Program-made: the position numbers and the translations under genes
Notes under the pieces: model-generated
The model's database searches: none
What the model was told of the DNA's origin: nothing
Seen by the model: the letters and a program-made list of their open reading frames with translations, nothing else
In this document: positions 1 through 13,374 of the stretch, one piece after another
How the letters are laid out: each line of letters starts with the position of its first letter
Position numbering within the stretch: position 1 is the stretch's first letter
NCBI GenBank assembly: GCA_907165065.1
Contig: OU015526.1
Location: 71,323,723-71,387,722, forward strand
Direction: 5' to 3'
DNA: 64,000 nucleotides
Source: Caprimulgus europaeus
Lineage: Eukaryota > Chordata > Aves > Caprimulgiformes > Caprimulgidae

Positions 1-3000
1 GTCTTTTCCAAACAAAATAATTCTGTGATTTTATTATTTTCCTACAGATGCAGTCCATTCTGGTCTGGTAGGTTGCAGGAGCTCTTGAAAGGACACAGAC
101 TGGGGTTGGGAGTGGTGGGGGGACTGGGTCAGCACAATTTTAATCCATATTGTATTTATGAAAGTTGAAGTACCTATTTAAGTGTCTTTGTCTCAGATAT
201 AAGATGTCTCTACCTAACTGCTCTTTAGTTAGGACTTGTATTGCTGTACACGTGCCTCATGCTTATAACTGGAAATACCAGTATTAGACTGAGACCTGTC
301 TAATACAGTAGAGCCTGTCCAACAGAGTAAGCAAAGCATGTTTGCTGGGTTTTTCAGTATTTTGAATACACAAGGGAAATCAATATAAATTTCTTTAAAG
401 GGATGGAAAATCTGTAATAGATGCTTCACAACTTTTAAACTAGTTATTGAATTTTTCTAGTTCTGGCTCTAGTTACCTTGTAACTACTTCCTCAGATGAG
501 ATATTCAGAAACCAAAAGTACTAGTAATTTCCATGGACTCTTTCTTGACAAGAGGGGGGAAAAAAGGGGTAGCTCAGATCTTCATGGTTGTGTATTTGGC
601 ATTGTTCATCTTCCTTAACAAGACTATCTTTTTGAATACAAATTCTTTTTTTAAAATTAATGCATTAAGGTCAGCATAAATCGTATGGAAAAGTTAGCAA
701 AAATTAAATATAAAGTTCATTTTATCACAGTTTATAAAGAAAAATGTCTTTCAAGAAGCACCAGATTACATTTTTATATAAACAAAAATCTGGACTTAAG
801 TGAATTACCCAGGTATTTAAGAGATTGACTATCAGAGAATTTCAGATGCTTAATGAATTCCTTGTACTGTAATCCTCCAAATCCCTTCCATTATAGTTAT
901 CTGAAAATATTTTGTAACTTTTCAACTTGTAGGAAATTTATTATCCACCCGTGATTTAACACTAGTCTGAAAAAGAAGAAATGAAGAAAGAAAAAAAAAA
1001 CCAAAAAAACCCTCAAACAGTAATTTAATTAAATTAATAAAATTAATTCTCTTTGAAAATTATTTTAAGTACTTTTTTCCAAAATGAAATCTTAAGTCAA
1101 GCTTTTTAAGCCTGCTGCAAAATATTATTTAGGTCAGTTCTGTGATTTGATTTAATAAATTATATTCCTATAATTTTATCAACCAGCCTATTTAATTTTG
1201 TGTTTTCCAGGCAGAGAATATGTTACTGGATGAAGGCCACAAAGCTGTGTGGAATAAGGGTGTTGAATCATTATAGCAGTATGTGATGTTTACATGTGGA
1301 CATGGAACATGGGACCTGAAAAGTTGTGGATTTCTTGTTTGTGCGTTTTGAACAGATCTTTGAGTTTGCTTTTGCCCCTGCACTTGGTGCATCTTCTGGC
1401 ATCTGACACACCTAACAGGCTGATACCAACTGGGAGTTATGTAGGTGCTTGGAATTCCTGGGAGACAAATAGATAAACTTGACTCTACTGTGCAGTGCAT
1501 CTTAAGGACGGCGTGACTTTTTAAAAGTTTACCTAAAGCTGGAATGGAAATAAAAAGATTAATGTTTCAGGTCTCTTATGGATGTTTCAAATTTACTGTT
1601 TATAAAGCCTTGTAATAAAGAGGAATGCTGTTTTTTTCCAGGTTAGTTTCATCCTTAGTGTGCTCCACAGATACAAACCTGGAGCCTCAGAGGGCAATGT
1701 TGCCAGTTCCTTTCAACCTTGGAACAAGCCACCTGATGGTTGGGGTGCTTGCTTAAAGCACAAAAGGGGAGGAAATTAAAATCCAGAGTTTCCATCTTTA
1801 ATCTGGGGCTGGTTAGTAGGCAATATAGTGTTGTAGGACTCACCTTTGACATAATTTTTACTGTCTAGTGATTATTTCACTCACCATGTTGCTTTTTCTG
1901 AATGGTACTCTGTGAGGTTTCTAAATCTCACCCAGGGCTGTAGTCAGAGACCAAATATTTCATTCAAGAACTTAATGAAATAGGCACATTGCAAAACTCA
2001 AATATTTAACTCTCTGATTTTCTGTGCCTTACAATTATCTCTGTCTGTGACTGTAGAAGGGCAGTAAAAACTGGGTTTAGTATGCAGTAGTCTTTTGTGG
2101 GAAGTGTGATCTTGAATAGCAACACCCAAGTTTTCCTTAAGGGATGAAGAGAAACTCCTTGTTTTGGGCTGAATGTAAATGTTCTGCAGAAAAAGTCTTC
2201 TGAAAGATGTAAATCACACAGCTGGTCTTGATTTCTCCAAAGAAAATTCTACAACAGCAAACAGTTGCCAGCCAGTCTGACTTGTGCTGGTTTCTTCGTC
2301 AAGATTTGCTGTGGTTTTCTAAAAGTCATGCATAGGACTGCTTACCAACCTTTGTGCTGGAAGAAACTGGAGAGATTGGAAAAGAATTTCAAGTTACACA
2401 CAAGATATTTAATATTTTCTGGCTTTAAGAATTGCATACCAAAATGATCCACAATTCAGCAACTGTCATTCACTCAACAACTGTGGAAAAACGGCAGTAA
2501 TTGAACAAGTAAGTCATGTTTACTCCACACTAAAAATGAAAATTCCTTTATGGTAAGAGAGTCTGTGATGACGTTTGAATGGATATTTTGATTACAACTA
2601 TCTTTCTTGAGTCTGGCAACTTTCTGAAACTTTTATTGTTATCCTGCAATCCATTACATTTAAAACTTTAGGAAAATTGGTTCAGACAATTTTTTGAAAG
2701 TACGCTGACATACATTTTTTGAACATCTGAATTAAAAAGCATGAGGTTTGTCTCATGGTTTCTCCAGAAGTGTTTAATAACAGTTACTTTGGCTTACTGT
2801 GTTCTTGCATAAGTCTCATACTTTTAGGAAAGGCTTTGTTTGTCACTTTACTGAACATTTTTGAGCAAAGATTGGACATCTGCCATAGATGGCTAGATGT
2901 GTGATTTATGTCTCTCTGTTCTAAGGAAGTTGTAAGCAACTCAAAGCCTTGAGTTAAAATGAAAACGTAATTTTTATGATAAATTAAATTCCTGATTCAG

Positions 3001-6000
3001 TGCTCAATAAGACATTGATTCTGCCTCCAGATACTGATGTCAGCAGAATTAGGACATAAAACTCATGTATGTGTCTGTGAGGAAGGAAAAACTACTTGCT
3101 TTCTGCTCAAAATTAATTTAGATTTTAAGCTTCAATGCTGTCTTAACTTTTTTTCTTTTTCCTCTCTGGAAATAGTTATATACCCCTGTGTGAAAGCTAA
3201 GGAAAGATTTACTGCTGTTCTACTTATTTTGCACTACCTGTCATTAACAAACAGACTAACAGTCTATAAGCACATTCTTCCTTCAAACTGTAGGAGTCAA
3301 AACACTCTGCCTAAAACTTTTATTTAAAAAAATGTAAGTTTATCTGTAATTTCTTTTATTTTATGGTAATAAGAGTGGCTGTCATTACCATTTTAATCGC
3401 TACAGTTCTTTCTGGTAATTGCATGTTTTCAATGCTCTCATATTCTCTTAGAGGAAAGATACTAATTCATAGATATTCACTCTTCTGAATTCATTTCCCC
3501 CATAAAAGCATCAGTGCTTAAGTTATTTACAGTGAGAGCAATATAATTATAGATGCTACTCATAAAATGTAAATGACAAATATTTATTATTTGCACTGTG
3601 CTTATGCCTTTAGAGTCAAACTTTGGATCTGGGAATAAATACTGATTATGGGAAAGCTGCAAACTACAAAAAAAGATGCAGAAAATGGAGAAGGTTACAA
3701 TAGTAGGCTTTGGGTTCCACTGGAAATGTACACAAATTGTGTAAAACATCCTAAATCCCTGGAAATGCCATCCCTTTGAGTATTTCATCTGGCAAACTAT
3801 GACCTCATGATCCAAAGATGATTGTAAAAGTGGCACCCACTCTACATACTAAAATTTGCCTCAAGGGTCTCTAGGCAACATCTGGCCTCTCCTCTTTCAT
3901 TTTAGAAGAAAGATCAAGTGTGTCATAGATATAGTTGATATTTCTACCAATTCAAAAAAGCTACCTAAGGCTGCTTGAGAACCTTAGAAAGGTCTTTCCA
4001 TCCAACAAATTACACCAGCATCCTTTAATATACAACAGTTAGGATTTAATACTCAAGCAGTTATGCAATTTTTATTCTAAGAAAAATCACACACCTGCAA
4101 GACTTTGATCAGATTAAATCTTAGCAGCATCAGAGGAAAGTACTGGTGGTCAGGAATGGCTGAACTGAAGCAAAGACCCTAACAAGCTCCCTGTGGCAAA
4201 TTTGTGGTCTAGTACCACAAATAAGACTCCATTGCCTGGTTCAGTTCTGTACTAATCATCAGAGATAGTAGTAACAGATAAAACACGTGAACTCTTGCCC
4301 ATAAAAAATGGTTATCTGTGTAGAAAAGTGTCTTCACAAGAAGCGGGGAGTATTGTCCCAGGTACTCTTGCCTGGAGAAGAGGTCTCCATCCCTTTCCTA
4401 CAACCCCTGTTACTTATGGAGGTCCTCTTATGGTGCTGAGCCATCCAAGCTGGTACCAAGTAAAATGTGCCATCTTGCTATTACCGTACCCAGCAGAGGC
4501 ATGAGGCTTGTCATCTTCCTGAACATGAATCCAAACACATATGAAGGCTCTGATTTTCAGTGCAATCACCTTTTACTTCTCATTAGTGCATCCAGTTATG
4601 TGTACATGTAGGCACAAACCTGCATCTGCAGGGTCAAGCCAAGGTACAAGGATGTTAGAGCAAACGGAAATCAGTGCACGCTCAAAAGTTGTAGAAAATT
4701 TTTCTCTGAGGTTTTAACTATAATGCCAAGCGTGTTTGTAACAGTGATAAAAAAGGACTTTATGTTAAAGAAGAGAGTTCACAGCTCCAGCTCTTAAAGT
4801 CACAAGGGAAAGACTCTGCTTTGAGCCAAAGGAGCTAATTATTAAACATTCATACTGCCGCCTCCTCACAAACAGAATATCTGATGGCTCAGATTGCTGG
4901 TTAGTGCACAGTGGCAAAGGGAACAGTTTTTACACATCTGTTTATTTCTTCAAATCCTAGTCTTGAAACAAAGCTCCTGTGAATTGTCCAGAAAGTCAGG
5001 AGGCAGCCTGAGATTTGGGAGCTGAGATAGACAGCTTTGGTGTGAGGTCCAGCTAGGAGGAGATCTAGCAGGGAAAGAATGGAGATTCAGGTAGAAGAGA
5101 CATGGAAGGGAAGGAGTCAGATACAGCTACTCTTTTACAAGACACTTGATTCCCTCACAATGCTTGTGTTTTCCCCAATCTGCATCTGATATTTCACTCA
5201 CTTCTGACCAAGTGAATTGGATGCTGGCTTACAAATTGGAAATGATTAATAGTGCTAAAACTTTAATGATGCTAGAATAATTGAGATTAACACAAACATT
5301 TAGAATCTTCAGTTCTGTTTTTTTTTTTTACTATAAAACTACTTTTTATGCATATCTGAAACAAATATGGTTTTTGTACTTCACCTTCTCTAGTCATGAG
5401 GTTTTTTTTCCTGTTTAAGTTATTAGTTTGGATTAACATATATATTCACTGAATAAATATTTTATATTTATGTATGTTTTAAACAAGACAGCATAGAAAA
5501 ATGCTGAAGATGGAAAAACATAATGGATAAATATTTACTGATTTTTTGTTTTTTGTTATTGCTTTGTGAAGGAAAAGCATAAACTCCATTGAAAAATCAA
5601 AGGGGGCAAACAAGTTGATAATTGTTAAAGCTTGAATATTTTTCTTTCATGATAATACTCTCCACTATGGAATTTTGGATGTGGGTGCTCAGGGCTTGCA
5701 AAATGATGTGTAGGACTGATATAGTACCTGGACTTGACTCTATATACTGATACTATCAATGAAGGAGAGCAAAAAATGCATCTGAATGAATAAACAGGTG
5801 GTGAGTTTAAATTCAGAAGGGAAATTACGGAGAGAAGAGATGGAGATAGGATCTGAAAATTAAGAAGGAAGTAAGATTTGCAAAGCCAGTTGTAAGACTT
5901 CTCTTTCCTGTCTGCTTTACAAATTTATTAGACAAGTGTGCATTTTGACCTAGTTGGTCATCCTCCCACAGAGCCAGAATATGTTACTTTTATCACACCT

Positions 6001-7802
6001 TCTGTCAGTCTCCTCGCTACAGCTGTGTGAATATTACTTATTCTTTTAGAAAAAATGCAAATATCTATTTTGTCAGAATCAATAAATATATAAATAAATA
6101 GTTTGCTGCAATTCAGCATAAAGTGAGTTTCAATTACTCTTTAAAAAGCAAAATGCTCTCTATTATTGTAGGTAACAGCTTGTCTGAACTGTCCAGAATG
6201 ACTAATAAATGAGATAGCAGAAATGCCTATCACTCCTTCATTGTGCTCAGAATAAAAGAGGGGTTTTTTTGCACCTGAAGCCCCACAATGGTACCATATT
6301 TAATTTGAATATTAATGTTTCACTCTGAAATTATTAATCAAAATATAAATTTTCATCATTTGATATCGTAAGAGACTTCATAGAGAAGAATGATATATTG
6401 TGAAACATAATGAGCAGCATCAGCCTAATGAATTATGTAAGACATCAGAAAAAATTAAATACATTTACTCTTCATTTCATTTTTATGCCACATTTACCCA
6501 TGTGAGATTGAAAATAGCTATATTATATGCTGATCTTATTTATCTGAGGGTTATAAAATTATAAATAAGCTAACTCATACTCAAGCCTCTTGTCTGGATG
6601 CAAAAGAACAATTCTGCCCACATATCTGTTATACTTTATATTCGTGCACCGAGCATCCACAAGTAATATGGAGTTCTAGTAGTTTAATGAAGATTGTAGG
6701 ACACCATGAAACAGTAATGGAAGATAGATTGGTTAAAAAGGATGCTGAGAGGCTGGTATCCATGAGTTTTAAGAGTGTTTTTACAATCTGGAGGTGAGTT
6801 CCTTAAGAGGGAGTTTATAATAATTACTTCCACATAGCTGTACTTTGTTTTTGTGGACTCAAAGGGGATGTATTAATCATGTTTCAAATGTGCACAATTG
6901 TTCTGATATTTTCTGCTTTCAATCTGTATCACAAAAAAAAATTTATTTTCCGTTTTTCTTAAGAAAACCACAAAAAATTCAACTAGATAAGTTTTGTGAT
7001 TCCGTTTTATTTTCAGAATATTGTTATAAAGGAACACTTTAAATCACCTCAAAAGCTAATATTCTTGAGAGTGCCTCGAATAATTATCCAGAAGCCATCA
7101 GAAGTTCAGAAATGTTTGCAGAAAAAAATAGACAAATCTTTGTTTTGTTTTTTTTCCTGCTGCTTCCCTGGAGATAAATTGATATGTGGTGATTTATTAA
7201 AAATTTAGAATTTTCCTAAGGATGCATGTTGGCAATAGGCATTGAGATCTGTCATATGTTGCATTTGTGAGTGCAAATACGCTGTTTATAGGATGGCTGA
7301 CGACTAGAAGATTAGTATAAGAAAACCCGAGAGTAGAGTGCTTCCTTTAAAGTGGTGATTCCCATGGTAATTCTTTTTAATTTAAAAATTAATTCTGCAC
7401 CTAAGATAATGACAGCAGTCATTTCTCAATCCTACTAGCCCTCTTAACCTCATTGTTGAATTTGAAGGATAACAGTAAGTACTTATCAGACCAAAACTGA
7501 TCAGTCAGTACAAATCTAGATATAATGTGGGCTACACATGAAAAAAGCAGTCTTTGGTCGTTATTACACATCAAAGTTCATGTTGTATTTGTGTAAAGAC
7601 ATTATACCCATTTTTTCAATTCATTATATAGGTTTCAGTGCTTAATCCTAAATCTGGATGAACACAGGACTAATATTCTACTCTCAAAGAATCCTCTTGA
7701 GGATGGAAAGCTTTTGATCCTTTTGCATGACATGCTGCTTCAGTAATATTTCTAGGTTCAAAAAATTCCAAATATTTTGGGTGTCATTGACTATGTCAAT
7801 TG
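1..7802. other. AT-rich unassigned DNA, no gene recognised
   Basis: This stretch holds only short chance open frames, homopolymer runs of A and T, and no repeat family that I recognise. The longest open stretches (minus strand 3477-3836 and 1192-1500) resemble no protein family known to me and have no convincing splice bracketing. Several short AT-rich blocks around 6.0-6.5 kb are dense in TAAT/ATTA cores and could be conserved non-coding sequence, but a single sequence cannot show that. Confidence 0.6.
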
Positions 7803-7912
7803 ATTATGTGTAAAAATAAGGTTCAAAAATAAGGTGCATTAATTATGTGTAGAAATATAAGGTCTAGTCATGTTTTATTATGTGTAGAAATACAAGGTCT
7901 ACTCATGTTTTT
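7803..7912. repeat. Three-copy ~35 bp minisatellite
   Basis: Three tandem units each begin ATTATGTGTA: 7803-7841 (39 bp, degenerate), 7842-7876 (35 bp) and 7877-7912. The second and third units differ at about two positions over 35 bp, including AGTC versus ACTC before the shared ATGTTTT. The first unit is much more diverged and contains its own short AATAAGGT repeat. This pattern fits an older duplication followed by a more recent one. Confidence 0.8.
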
Positions 7913-10450
7913 ATTAAAGTTGGCAGTAAATTATATTTCATATTAGCTAGACCAGATCAAACCAGAGAGAATTAACACTTACTCTTGTCCTCTCATGGGC
8001 ACAAGCAAAGGGGCTGGAGCACTCCTGTTCACTGTCATCTCAATTTCTGTCCCCTGCCCCTTAGGGAACAAGCAGCGAAGGGTAGCCAGCAGAGTCGTTT
8101 GTTTTTCACTAGCAAATGCTATAACTGAATAGTGCAGATAGTTTTAAGTACCTTTCCAGTCCAATATCTTAAAAAAGTCTATGTGTTGAGATACAAATGC
8201 TGATAGATATAGTCACGTTTAAAAGCCATGCCTAAAAAACCCCAGAAGGGAGGGGTGCACAAACGAGGTCTCTTTTTCTCTAGGATAATTGAATATTTTA
8301 TTTTCTTTTGACAGTGAATATAATTTTTTACTGTTAGCAATTCCTGGCTTTATGAGTTAGTGTAAAATTGTAATTCATGCATATGTATTTACAAAAATGA
8401 ATAACTGACTGGTTTCCTGGGATTTTTACCACTTTGGAGTCTGAGCATCAATGAATATAAAACACAAACAAAACCACAGTTAATAATGATTTCCACAAAA
8501 ATGCTCAAAAACAGTAAGCCATGCATTAACATGCTGAAAAATTATTTAAGACAAACCATAAATGCTTCTATTTTAACTCTTTTGCAAAAAAGAACTTTGC
8601 AAAATGAACAAATTTATCTAAGTTGATGGATAATATTTCATAAAATCAGCAGTTCTGCTTGTCAGAAGATACAAGTCAAATCTTTTTAACTGAAATATTG
8701 TGCAATAAGAAAACTGTAAAAAAAAATAGTGCTATATTAGTGTATGTGAGCTAAAGTTAAAATAGAGGAAATGTTTAGGGACATGCTAGGAATAAAAATC
8801 CAGAATGAAGAAACAGCCAGAGGCCTTTTGCATGTTGTAGTTACAGCAACACCAGACAAATCAAAATGCTCTAAGGGTTAAGAGTCCTAATCCTTCTGAA
8901 GTCAGTAACACCACTTCCTCTGATTCCAAGTAAGGTAACTCTGTTTATGTCAGACTACGTCTGGCCCTACCTAGGTGCACCTGCAAAAGAGAGTGGAAAA
9001 GGCATGCATGCAGGACAACGTGCAAGAGGAGGCATGACCACAGCTTTTGAAGTCACTGCTATTAACAAAGGACATACAAGATACTTGTTGGAAAAAAACC
9101 CAACCAAACAAACAAACAAAAAAACCAACAACCCCCCAATGCATTAACAGTCCAGACCATCAATGTTTGGTCAAGGGGTGAAAAACTGCTTAGTTATTAT
9201 GGAAAAAGAGGTCAGTGTTTTTCAGCTTAAAATGAAGTTGCAATTTTTTTTTGAAAGCTTGTGGAATGGTTAACATTTTGTTTGCTGTTACAGAAGAAAA
9301 TAGTTTTTTAGATATGTTATTATATATAGAATTAATTTTATGTGATTAAAAGATGTTTTTCAGCTCTAGATCACAGCTCAAATGGGTAATTCAGCTGAAG
9401 TATATAATGCACATTCAAATTGTAGTAACTAGCAACTTAGGTTCTTATTTCGTAATGTTAACGTATTTAAAAATGGAATCCAACTCAAGTTAACATAACT
9501 AAGGATGAAAGAGGAGCAGAATCTGGCTCCTTCTACTCTTAATACTAGCTATACTGTTCTACAGTATTGATGGTATTTTAACTAACTCCAGTTTGGTATA
9601 ATATAATGTTTTGACCTTAATTTATAATTTTGTTTCATTTTGTTGACATTTTGATTTTTTTTAAGGCCTATCATATTGTATGTGACAAGGTGTTTCATTC
9701 TAAAGGCCAATTGGTCAGTGTAACAAAGGTATGAATAATTTCCTTTAATATTTTAGGTTTTTGTTGGCACATAAATGGCAAATTTTGCCATGATGTATTA
9801 AGTTGTAGAATTGAAATTTGTTTAAAACCAAAGGGGAAGGATAAGCTACTGAGTTGTCTGTGAGGTTGGCTGATGGGTTTTAATAAGATACTTATGTAGT
9901 TATTGCAACCCTACAGGATTTCAAAAACATTTTTGTCAGGCATCCTCATTTTGGAAATGAGAAAAAAAAAGTAAAATAATTGATATTGGTATAAAATAAC
10001 GCATCTTAAGTTTCACAATGTGTATGTCCATGAAAACATAAATTAAGTAATTTGATTTATGAATGACATGTTTTATGACTCATCCTTTGGTGCTTCCCAT
10101 CTGTTGGCTATTTTAGTCTGAAGAAACTGAGAATGGATGAGAGAGAAAAGCCGTAACGAGTTTCTGTTTTATAAAACTATTTTTATTCAAATGATAAAGA
10201 ATATTAACTTTCCTTCTGAGTGAAAGCTTCGATTTGTCAAGTAACTTTTATGTGATTGGCCAAAGCAAAAGTGAGAAGTCTTAATTAAGTCTTATCTAAA
10301 TTCAATCTAATACAAGAGGTAAGGGTTTAAAATAGCATTACTCACCTTCCAAAAAATCACCATCTGTCACAAGTCTCTTTAGAATTCAGAATTTCCTTTA
10401 AAGTATTTGTTGTCTGTAACATTTCCCAAGAATAAAACTTGAAAGATAAA
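7913..10450. other. AT-rich unassigned DNA
   Basis: No gene, RNA or recognisable transposon is seen. The stretch contains A-rich runs near 9.1 kb and ends at the octamer tail of the CR1 element that follows. Confidence 0.6.
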
Positions 10451-10621
10451 ATCACAGAATCACAGAATGACAGAATGGCAGGGTTTGGAAGGGACCTCTG
10501 GAGATCATCAAGTCCAAACCCCCGCCAAAGCAGGTTCACCTAGAGCAGGTTGCACAGGACTACATCCAGGTGGGTTTGGAACATCTCCAGAGAAGAAGAC
10601 TCCACAACCTCTCTGGACAGC

Positions 10622-11143
10622 TTATTCCAGTGCTCTGTCACCCTTACGGTAAAGAAGTTTTACCTTAAGTGTAAGCAGAACCTCCTGTGCTCCAGCTTGT
10701 GCCCATTGCCCGTTGCTGGCCACCACTGAGAAGAGTCTGGCCCCATCCTCTTGACACCTGCCCTTTAGATTTTTATAAACATTAATAAGGTCCCTTCTCA
10801 GTCTTCTATTCTCTAGGCTAAACAGACCCACCTCTCTCAGTCTATCCTCATGAGAAAGATGGTCCAGCCCCTTAATCATCTTCATAGCCCTCCACTGGAC
10901 TCTCTTCAGAAGTTCCCTATCTCTCTTGAGCTGCGTGGCCCAGAACTGGACACAGTACTCCAGATGTGGCCTCACCAGGGCAGAGAAGAGGGGGACGATC
11001 ACTTCCATTGACCTGCTGGTCACACTCTTCTTAATACACCCCAGGTTGCTATTGGCCTTCTTGGTCACAAGGGCACATTGCTGGCTCATGCTCCACCAGT
11101 ACTCCCAGGTCCTTCTCTGCAGGGCTGCTTTCCAGGAGGTCAA
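10622..11143 (-). pseudogene. CR1 ORF2 C-terminal domain (broken)
   Basis: This 173-codon stretch carries the conserved CR1 C-terminal region: [15 protein letters not shown] around residues 54-68, a Lys/Arg-rich stretch with [15 protein letters not shown] near 88-102, and [15 protein letters not shown] just after. It ends in the 3' UTR-proximal region and is followed at 10451-10476 by the octamer tail. The N-terminal end is in a different frame from the palm region, so it is part of the same decayed ORF2. Confidence 0.88.
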
Positions 11144-11258
11144 CCCCCAACCTGTACTGGTGCCCGGGGTTATTCCCTCCCAGGTGCAGGGCCTTGAACT
11201 TGCCCCTATTGAAATTCATCAGGTCCCTCTGTGCCCAACTCTCCAGCCTGTCCAGATC

Positions 11259-11924
11259 TCACTGAATGGCAGCACAGTCTTCTAGTGTGTCAGCCATTCC
11301 TCCCAGTTTAGTGTCATCAGCAAATGTGCTGAGGGTATACTCAGTCCCTTCATCCAAGTCACTGATGAATGTATTGAGTAGGACTGGACCAAGTACTGAC
11401 CCTTGGGGAACACCACTAAGCACAGGCCTCCAACTAGACTCTGCACTGCTGATCAAAACCCTCTGAGCTCTGCCATCGAGCCAGTTCTTCACCCACCTCA
11501 CTGTCCCCTCATCTAACCCACACTTCCTAACCTTACCTATGAGGATGCTATGGGAGACAGTGTTAAAAGCCTGGCTAAAGTCAAGGTAGACAACATCCAC
11601 TGCTCTCCCCTCAACCATCCAGCCAGTCATGCCATCATAGAAGGCTATCAGATTGGTTAGACATGATTTCCCCTTAGTGAATCCATGTTGACCATTCCCA
11701 ATAACCTTATTTTCCTCTACATGCTTAGAGATGACTTCCAGAATGAACAGTTCCATCACCTTTCCAGGGATGGAGGTGAGGCTGACTGGCTTATAGTTCC
11801 CTGGGTCCCCCTTCTTGCCCTTTTTGAAGAGTGGAGTGACGTTGGCTTTCCTCCAGTCCTCAGGCACCTCTCCTGTCCTCCATGACCTTTTCAAAGATGA
11901 TGGAGAGTGGTTCTGCAATAACAT
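11259..11924 (-). pseudogene. CR1 reverse transcriptase palm (catalytic triad retained)
   Basis: This 221-codon stretch is the reverse transcriptase core. Landmarks in order are LFKKG near 32-36, [12 protein letters not shown] around 81-92, YLDF with the first catalytic Asp at residue 115, [10 protein letters not shown] at 171-180, and FADD at 201-204 with the catalytic Asp pair at 203-204. It is the only one of the four CR1 reverse transcriptase copies in this window that keeps all three catalytic aspartates. The family copies element RNA into DNA at a nicked target. Flanking frame breaks on both sides mean no full-length product can be made. The antisense open stretches at 11266-11466 and 11685-11885 are shadows. 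Confidence 0.93.
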
Positions 11925-12138
11925 CCACCAGCTCCCTCAGCACTCGAGGGTGCATCCCATCAGGGCCTATAGATTTGTGGGCACCAAGTTTGGCTAAATG
12001 GTCCCTAGCCTGATTCTCCTCCATCAAAGGAAAGTCTTCATTTCTCACCTCCAGGGCCTGGGATTCCTGAGGGATGGAAGTAAAGACTGAAGCAAAGAAG
12101 GCATTCAGTAACTCTGCCTTCTCTGCAGCCTCCGCCAC
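11860..12138 (-). pseudogene. CR1 reverse transcriptase, N-terminal fingers region (broken)
   Basis: This 92-codon stretch contains [14 protein letters not shown] near the start and the conserved [17 protein letters not shown] block further on. That block is the entry into the non-LTR reverse transcriptase fingers domain. The downstream palm sits in another frame (11259-11924), and the two open stretches overlap by about 65 bases, consistent with a small indel. Loss of frame makes it non-functional. Confidence 0.85.
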
Positions 12139-12179
12139 CAGGGCCCCACATTTTCCCGAGTCTTCCTTTTGCTGTTGAG

Positions 12180-12365
12180 TTACTTGAAGAAACCCTTCTT
12201 AATGTCCTTGAAATTGCTTGCTAGATTTAATTGCAAGCAGTCCTTGGCCTTCCTCGTTGCATCCCTGCATACTCTGACAATGTCCCTGTATTCCTCCCAA
12301 GTGGCCACATTTTGCAGACTTCCTTCTTCTGACTGAGCTTTTCCAGAAGTTCTTTGCTCATCCAT
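12180..12365 (-). pseudogene. CR1 ORF2 linker fragment
   Basis: This 61-codon open stretch lies between the endonuclease and reverse transcriptase parts of the same CR1. It contains WEEYRDIVRVCRDATRKAK, a linker sequence typical of CR1 ORF2, and is in a third reading frame. It marks continuity of the element rather than an independent gene. No catalytic residues are expected here. Confidence 0.75.
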
Positions 12366-12457
12366 GCAGGCCTCCTGCCTCCTTTGCTGGATTTCTTACT
12401 CTTAGGGATGTAGAGATCTTGAGCTTGGAGGAAGTATTGCTTGAATATTTACCAGTT

Positions 12458-13018
12458 CTATTTGGCCCCTCTACCCTTCAAAGCCTTAGCCCACGGGATT
12501 ACTTCAAGCAGATCTTTGAAGAGACCAAATTCAGCCCTCTTGAAGTCCAGGGTTGTAATTCTACTTATTGCCTTGTTTACTCCATGCAGGATCCTGAACT
12601 CCACTGTATCGTGGTCACTGCAGCCAAGGCTGCCCCCAACCTTCACATCCCCAACCAGACCTTCTTTGTTAGTTAATATCAGGTCTAGAAGCACTCCTCT
12701 CCTCATGGGTTCCTCCACCATCTGTGTTAAAAAGTTATAACCAGTGATCTGGAGGAATCTCCCAGACAGTACTTGTCTAGCTGTGTTGCTTTTCCAGCAA
12801 ATGTCAGGGTGGTTGAAGTTCCCCATGAGAACTAGGGCTTGTGAGTGTGAGGGTACTTTCAGCTGTTGGTAGAATGCCTCATTGACTTCCTCATCCTGAT
12901 CAGGTGGCCCATAGTAAACCCCTACAACAGTGTCACCCATATTAGCCTGCCCCTTGATTCTTACCCACAAGCTCTCATCAACTTGTACTTCAACAGTGAA
13001 GAACAATGACTTATTCAA
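12458..13018 (-). pseudogene. CR1 endonuclease, C-terminal part (broken, D-to-N)
   Basis: A 186-codon stretch continues the endonuclease after a frame change. Visible landmarks are SLWVRIKGQ at residues 16-24, the FNHPDICW block around 68-75, LDLILTN at 111-117 and the catalytic SDH at 134-136. The family normally has Gly-Asp-Phe-Asn before HPD. Here residue 67 is Asn (GNFN), which removes a conserved metal-binding or catalytic aspartate. Even without the frame breaks this copy would be expected to be nuclease-defective. The frame continues into the linker towards the reverse transcriptase before stopping. Confidence 0.9.
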
Positions 13019-13374
13019 TGAACAATGTCTTGTTCGTCATCCTCCCCTAGGTAAAGCTGAACACATTCCAGTTGCTCTCTCACATAAAGAGCAACTCCAC
13101 CACCCCACCTCAATGTCCTGTCTTTTCTAAAAAGTACATAGTCATCCACGACTGCATTCCAGTCATGTGAGCTATCCCACCATGTCTCTGTAATTGCAAT
13201 GAGAATGTGGCCCTGCAGCCACAGAAAGATCTCTAGTTCTTCCTGTTTATTTCCCATGCTGCGTGCATTGGTGTACAACAGGCATTTCAATGAAGTCATT
13301 GAGCATGGAGGTCTCTGGCTTATTCCCCAGTCGGATGTGATAGTGTGACTGTTGCCATTTTGGACCCCACCCAC
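13015..13374 (-). pseudogene. CR1 endonuclease, N-terminal part (broken)
   Basis: The 119-codon open stretch matches the start of the CR1 AP-type endonuclease. It contains TNARS at residues 35-39, whose Asn is a conserved active-site position in this family, followed by MGNKQEEL. ITETWWD lies at 61-67, with the metal-binding Glu at residue 63. In the intact family the enzyme nicks target DNA to prime reverse transcription. The frame opens on GTG rather than ATG, so this is not evidence of a true start. It loses frame near 13018, where the rest of the domain continues in another frame. It is a decayed copy and almost certainly not expressed as protein. Confidence 0.9.

Noticed and set aside
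3477-3836. 119-codon minus-strand open frame
   Set aside because: Same reasoning: chance-length frame with no recognisable motif.
10926-11285. 119-codon plus-strand open frame within the 10.4 kb CR1
   Set aside because: It is the antisense shadow of the CR1 C-terminal coding region on the minus strand.
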